A DNA stretch of 64,000 nucleotides from MFD04716-140 sp963703125 (GTDB lineage: Bacteria; Bacteroidota; Bacteroidia; Flavobacteriales; Flavobacteriaceae). Below the pieces are notes generated by a model. It was not told the origin of the DNA. It saw nothing but the letters and a program-made list of their open reading frames with translations, and did not search any database. The stretch covers positions 930,001-994,000 of the forward strand of contig OY969790.1 in the NCBI GenBank assembly GCA_963703125.1, given 5' to 3'. Both the position numbers and the translations under genes were made by a program. Shown piece after piece: positions 25,825 through 33,754 of the stretch (position 1 is the stretch's first letter; each line of letters opens with the position of its first letter).

Positions 25825-26409
25825 TCATTCTGTTGGTGGTAGTATTACCTTGTCGACAACATGTACAATTCCGTTTCCGGCAGGAATGCTCGCAATAATT
25901 TTTGCGCCTCCGATGTACACATCTTCCCCTTGCACGGAAACCTCTACGTTTTGGTTATTGGCCTGGCCCAATTTTTTAAACTTTTTCAGAAAGTCCTTTG
26001 AGTAGTTGCCCGGAGTTACATGGTACTTGAGAATATTCGCCAGTGCGTTCTTGTTCTCAGGTTTTAATAAATCTGCTACAGTACCTTCAGGTAGCGCATC
26101 AAATGCGGCATTGGTGGGGGCAAAGACCATTAGGGGACCGGCATTGACCAATGCGTTTTCCAGTTCCGCTGCCTGCACGGCTGCCACGAGCGTGGTATGA
26201 TCGGGTGAACCAATTGCCAATTGCAGTACATTGGGTTTTGAAACGTCGTCCTTGATGAATGCCTGTCCTTGCCTTTCAGCACCTGAAGAAGCAACTTTGG
26301 TACTTTCAGTAGCATCGGCTTGCGGTTTGGACTCGCCTTTACAAGCGAGCACTAAGGCCAAAAAGACTATGCACGTGAGCATTATTTTACCGGGAATGGT
26401 TGATTTCAT
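25825..26409 (-). CDS. Fasciclin-domain lipoprotein
   Basis: A 194-residue secreted lipoprotein (lipobox FLALVLACKG) with one fasciclin (FAS1) domain: TTLVAAVQAAELENAL, the H1 motif MVFAPTNAAFDALP, LKYHVTPG and the closing GNGIVHVVDKVILPP. FAS1 domains mediate adhesion or protein contacts; proteins of this type recur next to nosZ in flavobacteria, where an electron-transfer or maturation scaffold role is suspected but unproven. It lies 6 bp after the cytochrome c gene and 33 bp before nosZ. Confidence 0.88.
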   Translation of the reverse strand: MKSTIPGKIMLTCIVFLALVLACKGESKPQADATESTKVASSGAERQGQAFIKDDVSKPNVLQLAIGSPDHTTLVAAVQAAELENALVNAGPLMVFAPTNAAFDALPEGTVADLLKPENKNALANILKYHVTPGNYSKDFLKKFKKLGQANNQNVEVSVQGEDVYIGGAKIIASIPAGNGIVHVVDKVILPPTE

Positions 26410-26415
26410 GACATT

Positions 26416-26928
26416 TTATTTTAAGGTTCTAAAATATTCAAGTATACTTCTGGCCTGCTCCTCGTTCAATCCTTGATTGGCCATGGGGGCTCCGTTGAAT
26501 TCTGCCATTAACTCTTTTGCCAACGGATCCTCTTTCACCATCACTTCTGGGTTCAATATCATATTCATGACCCATTCCGGAGTGCGTCTCTCAAGAATAT
26601 TGTTGGGTGCCGGGCCAATGAATTTCTTACCGACCCTGTGACAGGCCATGCACATTTGGTTATAGACTTCCTCCCCTTTCTTGGCCATGGCTTGGTCAAT
26701 ATCTGTATTCAGGGTCACGGATTTGACCGGGCCAACACCCCTGTTCGTTAGTTCTACCCTTATAGAAGCAGGTGCTGCGCTCGCGGACGTAATTGCATCA
26801 GTTGGTTTTTCCGTCATTGTTTTTGGGCGTTCCACGTTAAAGCCGTCTTGCTTCTTATCTTCCTTTCCGCCGCAGCTTGCCACGAGCATTGACAAAAGCA
26901 GAATTCCACTTTTAAGCAATATTTTCAT
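26416..26928 (-). CDS. Monohaem cytochrome c lipoprotein, first gene of the nos operon
   Basis: A 170-residue lipoprotein (lipobox SMLVASCGG, Cys19) with a linker of about 60 residues and a C-terminal class I cytochrome c domain. The haem site is CMACH (93-97) and a likely axial Met is in GAPMANQG. It probably passes electrons from the quinol pool to NosZ. The ATG at 26928 is the first start after the promoter carrying the TACTTTTG box and the Crp/Fnr-like operator. Confidence 0.9.
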   Translation of the reverse strand: MKILLKSGILLLSMLVASCGGKEDKKQDGFNVERPKTMTEKPTDAITSASAAPASIRVELTNRGVGPVKSVTLNTDIDQAMAKKGEEVYNQMCMACHRVGKKFIGPAPNNILERRTPEWVMNMILNPEVMVKEDPLAKELMAEFNGAPMANQGLNEEQARSILEYFRTLK

Positions 26929-26955
26929 CTGAACATTTTTTATTGGTTTCTAGGC

Positions 26956-26963
26956 CAAAAGTA
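26956..26963 (-). promoter_or_regulatory. -7 promoter box of the nos operon
   Basis: TACTTTTG on the minus strand matches the Bacteroidota consensus TAnnTTTG. It lies 28 bp before the cytochrome c start; no TTG is seen at -33, as expected for a promoter that needs an activator. Confidence 0.6.
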
Positions 26964-26982
26964 TTGGCAATCACCATGCGAA

Positions 26983-27002
26983 AACATGACTTTCGTCATG
27001 TT
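26983..27002. promoter_or_regulatory. Crp/Fnr-like operator of the nos operon
   Basis: AACATGACTTTCGTCATGTT is a perfect inverted repeat with 8-bp arms and a 4-bp spacer. Its centre is about 43 bp upstream of the inferred transcription start, the position of class II Crp/Fnr activation. Confidence 0.7.
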
Positions 27003-27030
27003 AAGGATAAAAAGATACTTTTATCCTTAA
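27001..27030. promoter_or_regulatory. Second inverted repeat in the nos promoter
   Basis: TTAAGGATAAAA and TTTTATCCTTAA form perfect 12-bp arms around a 6-bp spacer, touching the Crp/Fnr-like operator. The half-sites resemble the Rrf2-linked palindromes, but the spacing is 8 bp longer. Confidence 0.6.
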
Positions 27031-27057
27031 TTAAATAGTAAAATGCACCGCAGGCAT

Positions 27058-27081
27058 AAAAAAGCCACCTAAAAAGGTGGC
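27058..27081 (-). terminator. Rho-independent terminator of the copper-receptor operon
   Basis: On the minus strand a perfect 6-bp stem GCCACC/GGTGGC with loop TTTTTA is followed by six T. It lies 28 bp after the stop of the lipoprotein gene and separates that operon from nos. Confidence 0.85.
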
Positions 27082-27108
27082 CAAAAAGAATCCTATGGGA
27101 AAGAACGA

Positions 27109-27963
27109 CTAGAATTCCAGCTCAAAATAGAGACTGCTCGCCTCATTTTCCTCGGTGACATCTTCTCCTTTTAAGGTTTCCCCATCCTGGTTTTGTAGGG
27201 TAAGGTTAAGTTTCCAATAACCGGTCATAGTGAGTGAAAGTTTTCCATTGTAATCTTTTGAAGAAGCATTGTAACTAAGATCAACATTGTTCGGTGAACT
27301 ATGGTTGCCCATTCCCGGCATTCTGGGATCAAGGGTGACCTTATAATTTTCCACTATTGAAAAAGTCATCATGTCCTCCATTTTGTATAATATGGCAGAC
27401 AGGTCGTTCACCGCCACCAAAGGTTCAAAAGGCATCATCGCCAAAATATACCGCACATTGTCCGTACCCATAAAACTGGCAACGCGTTGTTTACCATCTA
27501 CCGGTAATTTTACTTCAATACGTTCGGTAGATGTGTACGACTGACCCTTGATCACATAGTCAAAGCTCAATTCCCAATATTCCTCGGTATTGCCCGCCAT
27601 TTGAAAAATGGCATACCCTTTATAAACGGAGGCATTATCCGTTTTAACAATGTTGGATGCCGGACAGGAATGCATCATTTGGGTCATATGCATTACAGGC
27701 TTCCAAGTCAATTCGGCATTTGAAACATATTCTTCGGTGGCATTATCCTTAATACGAACGAACAATTCATTGTAACCTACGGTGAATTGATTTTGTTCCG
27801 AATATATTTCAATGCGATGATTGTTCGCCGTCATGCTCGTCAACATAGTATATTCAGATAATGGATCCTCTGTGACCAAGATAGGGTCGCTATCTTCAGA
27901 ACTGCATGAAATTAGGGTCAGGGAGACCAATAATGCTATCAATAAATATTTTATGGTTTTCAT
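27109..27963 (-). CDS. Lipoprotein of the copper-receptor operon
   Basis: A 284-residue lipoprotein (lipobox SLTLISCSS) with two beta-sandwich-like halves. The first half contains a Met/His/Cys-rich stretch WKPVMHMTQMMHSCPAS that could bind copper; the second has MPGMGNHSSPNN. No family could be named with certainty, although the fold recalls YtkA/FixH-type domains. It follows the OprC-like receptor gene after 47 bp and is the last gene before a strong terminator. A role as a periplasmic or surface copper-binding partner of the receptor is inferred from context and composition. Confidence 0.7.
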   Translation of the reverse strand: MKTIKYLLIALLVSLTLISCSSEDSDPILVTEDPLSEYTMLTSMTANNHRIEIYSEQNQFTVGYNELFVRIKDNATEEYVSNAELTWKPVMHMTQMMHSCPASNIVKTDNASVYKGYAIFQMAGNTEEYWELSFDYVIKGQSYTSTERIEVKLPVDGKQRVASFMGTDNVRYILAMMPFEPLVAVNDLSAILYKMEDMMTFSIVENYKVTLDPRMPGMGNHSSPNNVDLSYNASSKDYNGKLSLTMTGYWKLNLTLQNQDGETLKGEDVTEENEASSLYFELEF

Positions 27964-28010
27964 ATATTATTTTTTTAATGGACTTATTAATTGTTGTTTT
28001 TCAATGATTG

Positions 28011-30080
28011 TTAATTAAAAGCGTATGAAACGGTGGCAAAAAAATTGCGGCCCATTCTTGGGATGTTTTTCCAATCTGAATAGGTAGAATAATATTCGTC
28101 GAAGATGTTCTCTACTCCAATTCTTGCGAACAGTGAATTGTCATTGAACACGAAGCGGTTTCCCAGTGTCAAGGACAACACGGCATAGGCATTTGTCCCA
28201 TCCTCACCATAGGTAGGATTATAATGTACCTGTTCCCCATTTCCTCTCAGCGTCAAAGTGCCCGAAAATCCGTTCTTGGCATAATGAAGGCTTGAACTGT
28301 AGGCCAACGGACTGATAAAAGGGAGATTGCCACCCTCGGCATCGGTACCACGATGATAAGAGATTACCCCTGTCCATCTAAACCCTTGTAAAAAACCGTA
28401 CTCCGAATTGAATGAAACATTATAAAGATCGGCATACGCCAGATTCCTATAAATCTTTACGCCATCGGCCCCTACGGTCATGACACTTAATGAAGGATCA
28501 ATTTCCCCAATGATATAATCGGACACCCGAAAAAAATTGCCCTCTACCCCTACTTTGAAATGGTCGTTTCCCTTGGTCAATTTTATATTGGCCTCAACCG
28601 ATTTTTCATTCTTCAGGTCCGGATTCCCAATATAATCGTGATTGTCAAAACTGTTGAACAGGTAAAAACCAAAACCTTCCGTCACCGAAGGTGCCCGATC
28701 GCCATAAGCAAGTCCGGCATCTAAATTGAACAAATCAAACTTCCTTTGCAGCCTGGCCGAGACACTTTTTAAATACCGTGTCTTGGCTTTGGCCATATTT
28801 GGGTAAAAGATCCGTAAACTGTTCAATCCAAATGCATCGTTCACATTGCTATTCTGCATGGCGATACGTGTTGAAAGCTTCAATGTAGATGGCCACAGTG
28901 CAATGGCGTCCTCGGCATAAAGCCCAGCATTCAACGTATGTACATCGGGCCATGTCAACATGAACATCGGTTTTTCATCGGGATTGTTGGGGTACATGGT
29001 CATTTCCGCCAGGGACTTGTTATAAAAACCATCCCATTTGAACAAAAATTGATGTTTATCACCACGCAATTTGGCCTGCGAATAGAAACCGTAGGTATCG
29101 CTCCAACCTGGCATATCCATCCGGATGGGCACATCGGGTCTTTTGGAATCGTCCATAATATGGGTAACTGTATTGGCATATAGTTTTGTTTCCCAATCGG
29201 AAAGATTCCATACAAAATCATCTTGCACCCAACTAACAGAACCTATAAAGGCCCGCGCCAAGGAAACATCCATGGTCAACGCCGGGTAGCCCACATCGTT
29301 CGCCTCGTCAAAAATAAAGGTGGATAAAATCCGTTTCCCGTCATCCATCTTGTAACCAAGGTTCGATGACAGGTTCAGTTTTTCAAATTGCGAATACGCA
29401 ACCTCTTCCCCTCCACCGGCATCATAGTTTTCGGCTTTTCTGTAAATGATGTCGGTATCCACAAAGAGCTTTTCTTCCGAATAATTTACCTCCGCACCTA
29501 TAATTTGGGCATTGTTGCCCGATTCGCCCCCCATTTCCAAGGAACCGATGAGTCCGGTAGGTCTAAAGTTGCCCTTTTCCAGCTTCATATCAATCGCTCC
29601 CCCAATGGTAGAACCATTTTCAGCACCTTGCTGTCCACTGGAAACATGCACCTCGGACAGGTTGGAAACATCCACATAAGAGGTGACCGGGTCCATTTTA
29701 TCGGTACAGGCCCCAAAAATGCGCATGCCATCAATGGTGATGGACAAACGTTCGGAGGCCATGTCGTTTAGAACGGGCTCCCAGGCATACGCACCCCGCT
29801 TTATCATGTTCACCTTTTGTGAGGATTCAAGATATTCATCCAAAGTGGACAAGGGCTTGTGGTGCGTATGATGCTCCAAGGCATTTGTATAATTGGAGAT
29901 GATAATGACTTCCTCGAGGTTAATGGGCAAAATGGTATCGCCACGCGTTTCGAAATGTTGTTCCTGTGCGCCCATGCTAAAACTGAACAGAACGTACATG
30001 GGTATGATTGCAGTCCTGAGGACATGCTTAGGCCTTATCCACATTGTGACATGTGCATACCGGCCATATTGGATATTCAT
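28011..30080 (-). CDS. TonB-dependent copper receptor (OprC/NosA-like)
   Basis: A 689-residue outer-membrane receptor likely importing copper for N2O reductase. A signal peptide ends near FSMGAQEQ. The plug domain holds DGMRIFGACTDKMDPVTSYV, giving the CxxxM motif (Cys125, Met129); VTHIMDD supplies HxM (His307, Met309). The spacing between these pairs is nearly that of the methionine/cysteine copper site described for Pseudomonas OprC. HHTHHK near residue 70 is another possible metal-binding stretch. The 22-strand barrel ends with the usual aromatic terminus (FATVSYAFN). It is preceded by a small Cys-rich protein gene whose promoter has a Crp/Fnr-like site. Confidence 0.9.
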   Translation of the reverse strand: MNIQYGRYAHVTMWIRPKHVLRTAIIPMYVLFSFSMGAQEQHFETRGDTILPINLEEVIIISNYTNALEHHTHHKPLSTLDEYLESSQKVNMIKRGAYAWEPVLNDMASERLSITIDGMRIFGACTDKMDPVTSYVDVSNLSEVHVSSGQQGAENGSTIGGAIDMKLEKGNFRPTGLIGSLEMGGESGNNAQIIGAEVNYSEEKLFVDTDIIYRKAENYDAGGGEEVAYSQFEKLNLSSNLGYKMDDGKRILSTFIFDEANDVGYPALTMDVSLARAFIGSVSWVQDDFVWNLSDWETKLYANTVTHIMDDSKRPDVPIRMDMPGWSDTYGFYSQAKLRGDKHQFLFKWDGFYNKSLAEMTMYPNNPDEKPMFMLTWPDVHTLNAGLYAEDAIALWPSTLKLSTRIAMQNSNVNDAFGLNSLRIFYPNMAKAKTRYLKSVSARLQRKFDLFNLDAGLAYGDRAPSVTEGFGFYLFNSFDNHDYIGNPDLKNEKSVEANIKLTKGNDHFKVGVEGNFFRVSDYIIGEIDPSLSVMTVGADGVKIYRNLAYADLYNVSFNSEYGFLQGFRWTGVISYHRGTDAEGGNLPFISPLAYSSSLHYAKNGFSGTLTLRGNGEQVHYNPTYGEDGTNAYAVLSLTLGNRFVFNDNSLFARIGVENIFDEYYSTYSDWKNIPRMGRNFFATVSYAFN

Positions 30081-30169
30081 TTGATGTATGTATCAAGTTA
30101 GTACTTCATAACGGGTACATGACCCCAGTGGGAAGAAGTCCCCACATTGGTTTCAAGTACAAGTAAAAA

Positions 30170-30544
30170 CTAGACCCGTTCGGGAGGTTGTGAAATATCG
30201 GTGGTGAATAGATTGGAAATCAATTTTTTCGAAGTGGTAAAATTATTTTTCCCGAAAGTGGAAAAACCGATGCCAATAACTATTCTAGGTAAGGGCTGAA
30301 TAAAAACTAGTTGTACGATTTCTGTTTTGGAACGCTTTTCTTCAAATGGATTCTTGTCGTTCCTTGACTCCTTGGCCAATTTTTTGGCCAGATAGCACTT
30401 GCCATCGCAATTCATGGCAGGCTTGTCCTTGTTCTCGCACAGTACATTTACAATGTAATCGTAGTTTGCAATATAATCCACTATGGGCCAAAGGGGCTTG
30501 ACCAACATAACCAAGGCAACGCATAAAACTACAAATTGCTTCAT
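30170..30544 (-). CDS. Small exported cysteine-motif protein preceding the copper receptor
   Basis: A 124-residue protein with a hydrophobic N-terminus (FVVLCVALVMLVKPLWPI) and a conserved-looking motif NVLCENKDKPAMNCDGKCYL (Cys36, 46, 50). Similar short proteins occur beside metal-related TonB receptors in Bacteroidota; the function is unknown, and metal sensing or delivery is inferred. The TATCTTTG box at 30549-30556 is so close to this ATG that the mRNA would be nearly leaderless, or the true start is a later ATG (Met13). Confidence 0.7.
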   Translation of the reverse strand: MKQFVVLCVALVMLVKPLWPIVDYIANYDYIVNVLCENKDKPAMNCDGKCYLAKKLAKESRNDKNPFEEKRSKTEIVQLVFIQPLPRIVIGIGFSTFGKNNFTTSKKLISNLFTTDISQPPERV

Positions 30545-30579
30545 GCCGCAAAGATATCATCACAATTTGAATTGAAAAC

Positions 30580-30593
30580 ATGATTTGTATCAT
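30580..30593. promoter_or_regulatory. Crp/Fnr-like site of the copper-receptor operon
   Basis: ATGAT-TTGT-ATCAT, a perfect 5-4-5 inverted repeat preceded by AAC as in the nos site. The TATCTTTG box (30549-30556, minus) puts its centre about 43 bp upstream of the inferred start. Confidence 0.65.
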
Positions 30594-30671
30594 ATAATCC
30601 CAATTTGTTGGCCACATACTTCCTGCAACCCAAAATATTTGGTATTTTAACTGGGTTAAAAGTTTACATCC

Positions 30672-32063
30672 ATGAAAAAAGATTCTTCCAGAAGGGGGTT
30701 CCTAAAGAAGGCCGCTTTAGGTTCCGCCGCTTTGACCTCGGCCCCTTTGATTTTCGCATCCCCTTACGACCAAAAAATAATACTCCCAAAACACTACGAA
30801 ACCGCCCATTACACCGCGAACGACCAGATTCAACTGGCGCTTATAGGTTCGGGCATCCAAGGAATTTATGATACCCGGGCCGCCTTGACCGTTGACGGGG
30901 TGAAGTTGGTGGCCGTATGCGATCTCTACACCGGCCGATTGGACCGGGCCAAAGAGCTTTGGGGAAACGAGTTGTTCGTAACCCGTGATTATCGCGAACT
31001 CTTAAAGCGAAAGGATATTGATGCCGTCATTGTAGCCGTACCTGATCACTGGCACAAGAAAATCACCATTGATGCCCTAAACGCTGGAAAAGCGGTGTAC
31101 TGTGAAAAACCGATGGTACAGAAATACGAGGACGGACAGGAAATCATTGCGGCCCACAAAGCTTCGGGGAAAATATGCCAGATCGGGAGCCAGGGCCTGT
31201 CCTCCCTTGGTAACGAAAAGGCCAAGCAACTTTATAAAGAGGGTGCCATTGGGGACATGGTGCTGTTGGATATGTACAACGACCGTTATTCGTCCGAAGG
31301 CGCATGGCAGTACCCCATTCCGCCCGATGCCAACCCCAACACGGTAGATTTTGACACCTTTTTGGGAAGGGCCCCCAAAATACCTTTTGACACCACGCGG
31401 TTCTTTCGCTGGCGCAACTATCGGGATTACGGCACAGGGGTTGCCGGGGACCTTTTTGTGCATGCCTTTTCCACATTGAATTTTATATTGGATTCCCACG
31501 GGCCCAACCGGGCACTTTCCACAGGTGGACTGCGCTTCTGGAACGACGGTCGCGACGTTCCGGACGTTACCCTTACCTTTTATGATTATCCCAAAACGGA
31601 TACGCATGCCGCTTTTAATGCCTCTTTTCGCGTGAATTTTATCGCTGGTGGCGGTGGTGGCGGCGGATTCAAAATGGTGGGTACCGAAGGGGTTATGGAA
31701 GTAGGCCAGAATTCGGTAAAGCTCACCCGCTCCAAATTGGACAGGGTGCCCGATGGCTATTCCATGATCGCCTATACCGAAGCGACCCAAAAGAAAATCA
31801 GTGCCGATTACGCCGCACAGAATTTGGAACCCAGGGCATCCGAACTGAAAACCGGGGAAACCATTTGGGAAGCACCCGAGGACTACAAAGGGGGCCATCA
31901 CGATCATTTCTATAATTTCTTCCAGGCCATTCGCGGCAAGGGACAAATTGTGGAAGACCCCATTTTCGGACTTCGGGCCGCCGGGGCGGCCTTATTGGCA
32001 AACACAAGCTATTTTGAACAAAAACCCGTGAATTGGGACCCGAATGCCATGAAAATGGTCTAA
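30672..32063 (+). CDS. Gfo/Idh/MocA-family oxidoreductase with twin-arginine signal
   Basis: A 463-residue NAD(P)-dependent sugar oxidoreductase-like protein. The N-terminus SRRGFLKKAALGSAALTSAP is a Tat signal, so it is exported folded with its cofactor. The Rossmann motif is ALIGSGIQGIYDTRAAL, and the catalytic-lysine motif is YCEKPMVQK near residue 145. A glycine run (AGGGGGGGF) lies near 330. It is followed 12 bp later by a PIG-L deacetylase gene, a pairing that suggests work on an amino sugar or glycoside in the periplasm; the substrate is unknown. Confidence 0.88.
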   Translation: MKKDSSRRGFLKKAALGSAALTSAPLIFASPYDQKIILPKHYETAHYTANDQIQLALIGSGIQGIYDTRAALTVDGVKLVAVCDLYTGRLDRAKELWGNELFVTRDYRELLKRKDIDAVIVAVPDHWHKKITIDALNAGKAVYCEKPMVQKYEDGQEIIAAHKASGKICQIGSQGLSSLGNEKAKQLYKEGAIGDMVLLDMYNDRYSSEGAWQYPIPPDANPNTVDFDTFLGRAPKIPFDTTRFFRWRNYRDYGTGVAGDLFVHAFSTLNFILDSHGPNRALSTGGLRFWNDGRDVPDVTLTFYDYPKTDTHAAFNASFRVNFIAGGGGGGGFKMVGTEGVMEVGQNSVKLTRSKLDRVPDGYSMIAYTEATQKKISADYAAQNLEPRASELKTGETIWEAPEDYKGGHHDHFYNFFQAIRGKGQIVEDPIFGLRAAGAALLANTSYFEQKPVNWDPNAMKMV

Positions 32064-32075
32064 AACAACTACAAC

Positions 32076-32945
32076 ATGAAAAAACTAGTACTTGCCCTTT
32101 TGGGAGCCTTCTGTATCCATGCCGTTTTTGCGCAGGGCGAAAAAATAAATGTGGTCGTTTTCGGGGCGCACCCCGATGATTGTGATATTGATACGGGCGG
32201 CACCGCCATCCTCTTTGCGAAAATGGGGCACAATGTAAAATTCGTTGCCCTCACGAACGGGGATGCCGGGCATCAGGACAAAGGTGGTGGGGAACTAGCG
32301 AAAATACGCATTGCAGAGGCCCAGGAGGCCGGAAAACGTTTTGGCGTTACCTATACGGTGCTGGACAACCACGATGGGGAATTGATGCCCACGTTGGAGA
32401 ACCGATTGAAAGTGATCCGGGAGATACGAAAATGGAACGCGGATATCGTTATTGCCCCACGGCCCAATGATTACCACCCCGATCACCGGTATACCGGAAT
32501 TCTGGTGCAGGATGCCGCCTATATGGTCATCGTGCCCAATGTGGCCCCCGAAGTACCGCCTCTAAAAAAGAACCCGGTTTTTCTGTATTCGGAGGACGGA
32601 TTTCAAAAACCGAGTCCCTTTGAGCCCGATGTAACCGTCATCGTCGATGCTGTTTTTGACCAAAAAGTCTATGCGATGGCCGCCCACGAGTCGCAATTCT
32701 TTGAATGGCTCCCATGGACCTCGGGCGACCTGGACAAAGTGCCCAAGGATGAAAAAGCACGATTGGAATGGTTGGCCAATTGGCGTTCCGCCCCATTGAG
32801 CGACGCCACCAAGGCCGGACTCAAAAAATGGTACGGCGACAAAGGGGCCAATGCAAAACATGTGGAAGGTTTTGAAATCTGTGAATATGGGAAACAACCG
32901 AGCGATGAAGAATTGAAAAAGCTGTTTCCGATGCTCGGGAAGTAA
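32076..32945 (+). CDS. PIG-L family deacetylase, exported
   Basis: A 289-residue zinc-dependent N-deacetylase with a signal peptide (LVLALLGAFCIHAVFAQG). The zinc site is VFGAHPDDCDIDTGG (His and Asp-Asp, about residues 33-36) and PNDYHPDHRYTG near 132-137. Homologues deacetylate GlcNAc-linked lipids, small thiols or chitooligosaccharides; which one applies here cannot be told. It is coupled to the upstream Gfo/Idh/MocA gene. Confidence 0.9.
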   Translation: MKKLVLALLGAFCIHAVFAQGEKINVVVFGAHPDDCDIDTGGTAILFAKMGHNVKFVALTNGDAGHQDKGGGELAKIRIAEAQEAGKRFGVTYTVLDNHDGELMPTLENRLKVIREIRKWNADIVIAPRPNDYHPDHRYTGILVQDAAYMVIVPNVAPEVPPLKKNPVFLYSEDGFQKPSPFEPDVTVIVDAVFDQKVYAMAAHESQFFEWLPWTSGDLDKVPKDEKARLEWLANWRSAPLSDATKAGLKKWYGDKGANAKHVEGFEICEYGKQPSDEELKKLFPMLGK

Positions 32946-33054
32946 TTAATGAATGCATTTCACATATGAGCCTTTGGGCACAGGACCCGCGTTACCCACA
33001 CCGAGTATGAATTGCCAGTAACAACAAAGAACACGCAATTAAAACTCAAAACAG

Positions 33055-33483
33055 ATGAAAACTAAAATGAAATCCTTTTTACTGGTCTTCACCCTCATAG
33101 GTCTTACAAGTTGTAAGACCAGCCAACTGAAAAATGCCTCCATCCCCGAAAAGGGCCTATTTAAAGTAGCCATCCTGTACCCGAACGGAGAGGACAAAAC
33201 CTTTGACTTTGAGTATTATGAACAGAAACACATGCCCATGGTGGCCGGGTATTTGGGCGAAAATTTAAAATTTTAAGAAATTGACAAAGGCATCGCCGGA
33301 AGAACCCCTACCGAAAAAGTGCCCTTTTTGGCCGTGGGCTATTTTTATGTGTACGATGTTGCTGCATATGGCAAAGCGATCGGGCAGCATATTGATACCA
33401 TTGTGGCCGACTTTAAAAATTATACCAATATTCAGCCAGTGGTACAGATCAATGAAATTAAACAATTGGTGAACAATAAATAA
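33055..33483 (+). pseudogene. EthD-family lipoprotein gene broken by an in-frame TAA
   Basis: The intact part (33055-33276) encodes a lipoprotein signal (LIGLTSCKTS) and the start of an EthD/ferredoxin-like fold: VAILYPNGEDKTFDFEYYEQ followed by KHMPMVAGYLGENLKF. A TAA (33274-33276) interrupts, and the same frame then continues for 68 codons: EIDKGIAGRTPTEKVPFLAV and GYFYVYDVAAYGKAIGQH through NYTNIQPVVQINEIKQLVNN. In relatives the stop position is usually Tyr in YEIDKGL, so one base change explains it. Readthrough or a sequencing error are alternatives. Confidence 0.8.
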
Positions 33484-33754
33484 GAAGGGGTTTAATTACA
33501 GGCCGGTTTCTGATTCCATAGGTGCCATAAAGGGCTAAAAAAGTGGTTTCAAATGAGTGGGAAGTAATAAGTGAAAAAATTAAGTTGACCAAAAATTCTG
33601 AACGCTCCCCTCGCCTATTCTTTTGCCAAACCGGCGCATGAGATCTATTCGCAATATTTTTAAGGATGTAAAGTGCTCAGGAATGATCGGTATTCTCTTT
33701 AACTTGTCAAATGACTTTATCTAAAAAGCAGTCAAGAAGCATAAATTAGGTTAT

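Noticed and set aside
30081..30096. TTGAT-N6-ATCAA inverted repeat upstream of the copper receptor gene
   Set aside because: The spacer is 6 rather than 4 bp and no promoter box follows at the expected distance, so it was not counted as a Crp/Fnr-like site.
31077..31946. 289-codon open frame on the minus strand
   Set aside because: Lies wholly antisense to the Gfo/Idh/MocA gene, and its translation has the low-complexity look of a shadow frame.
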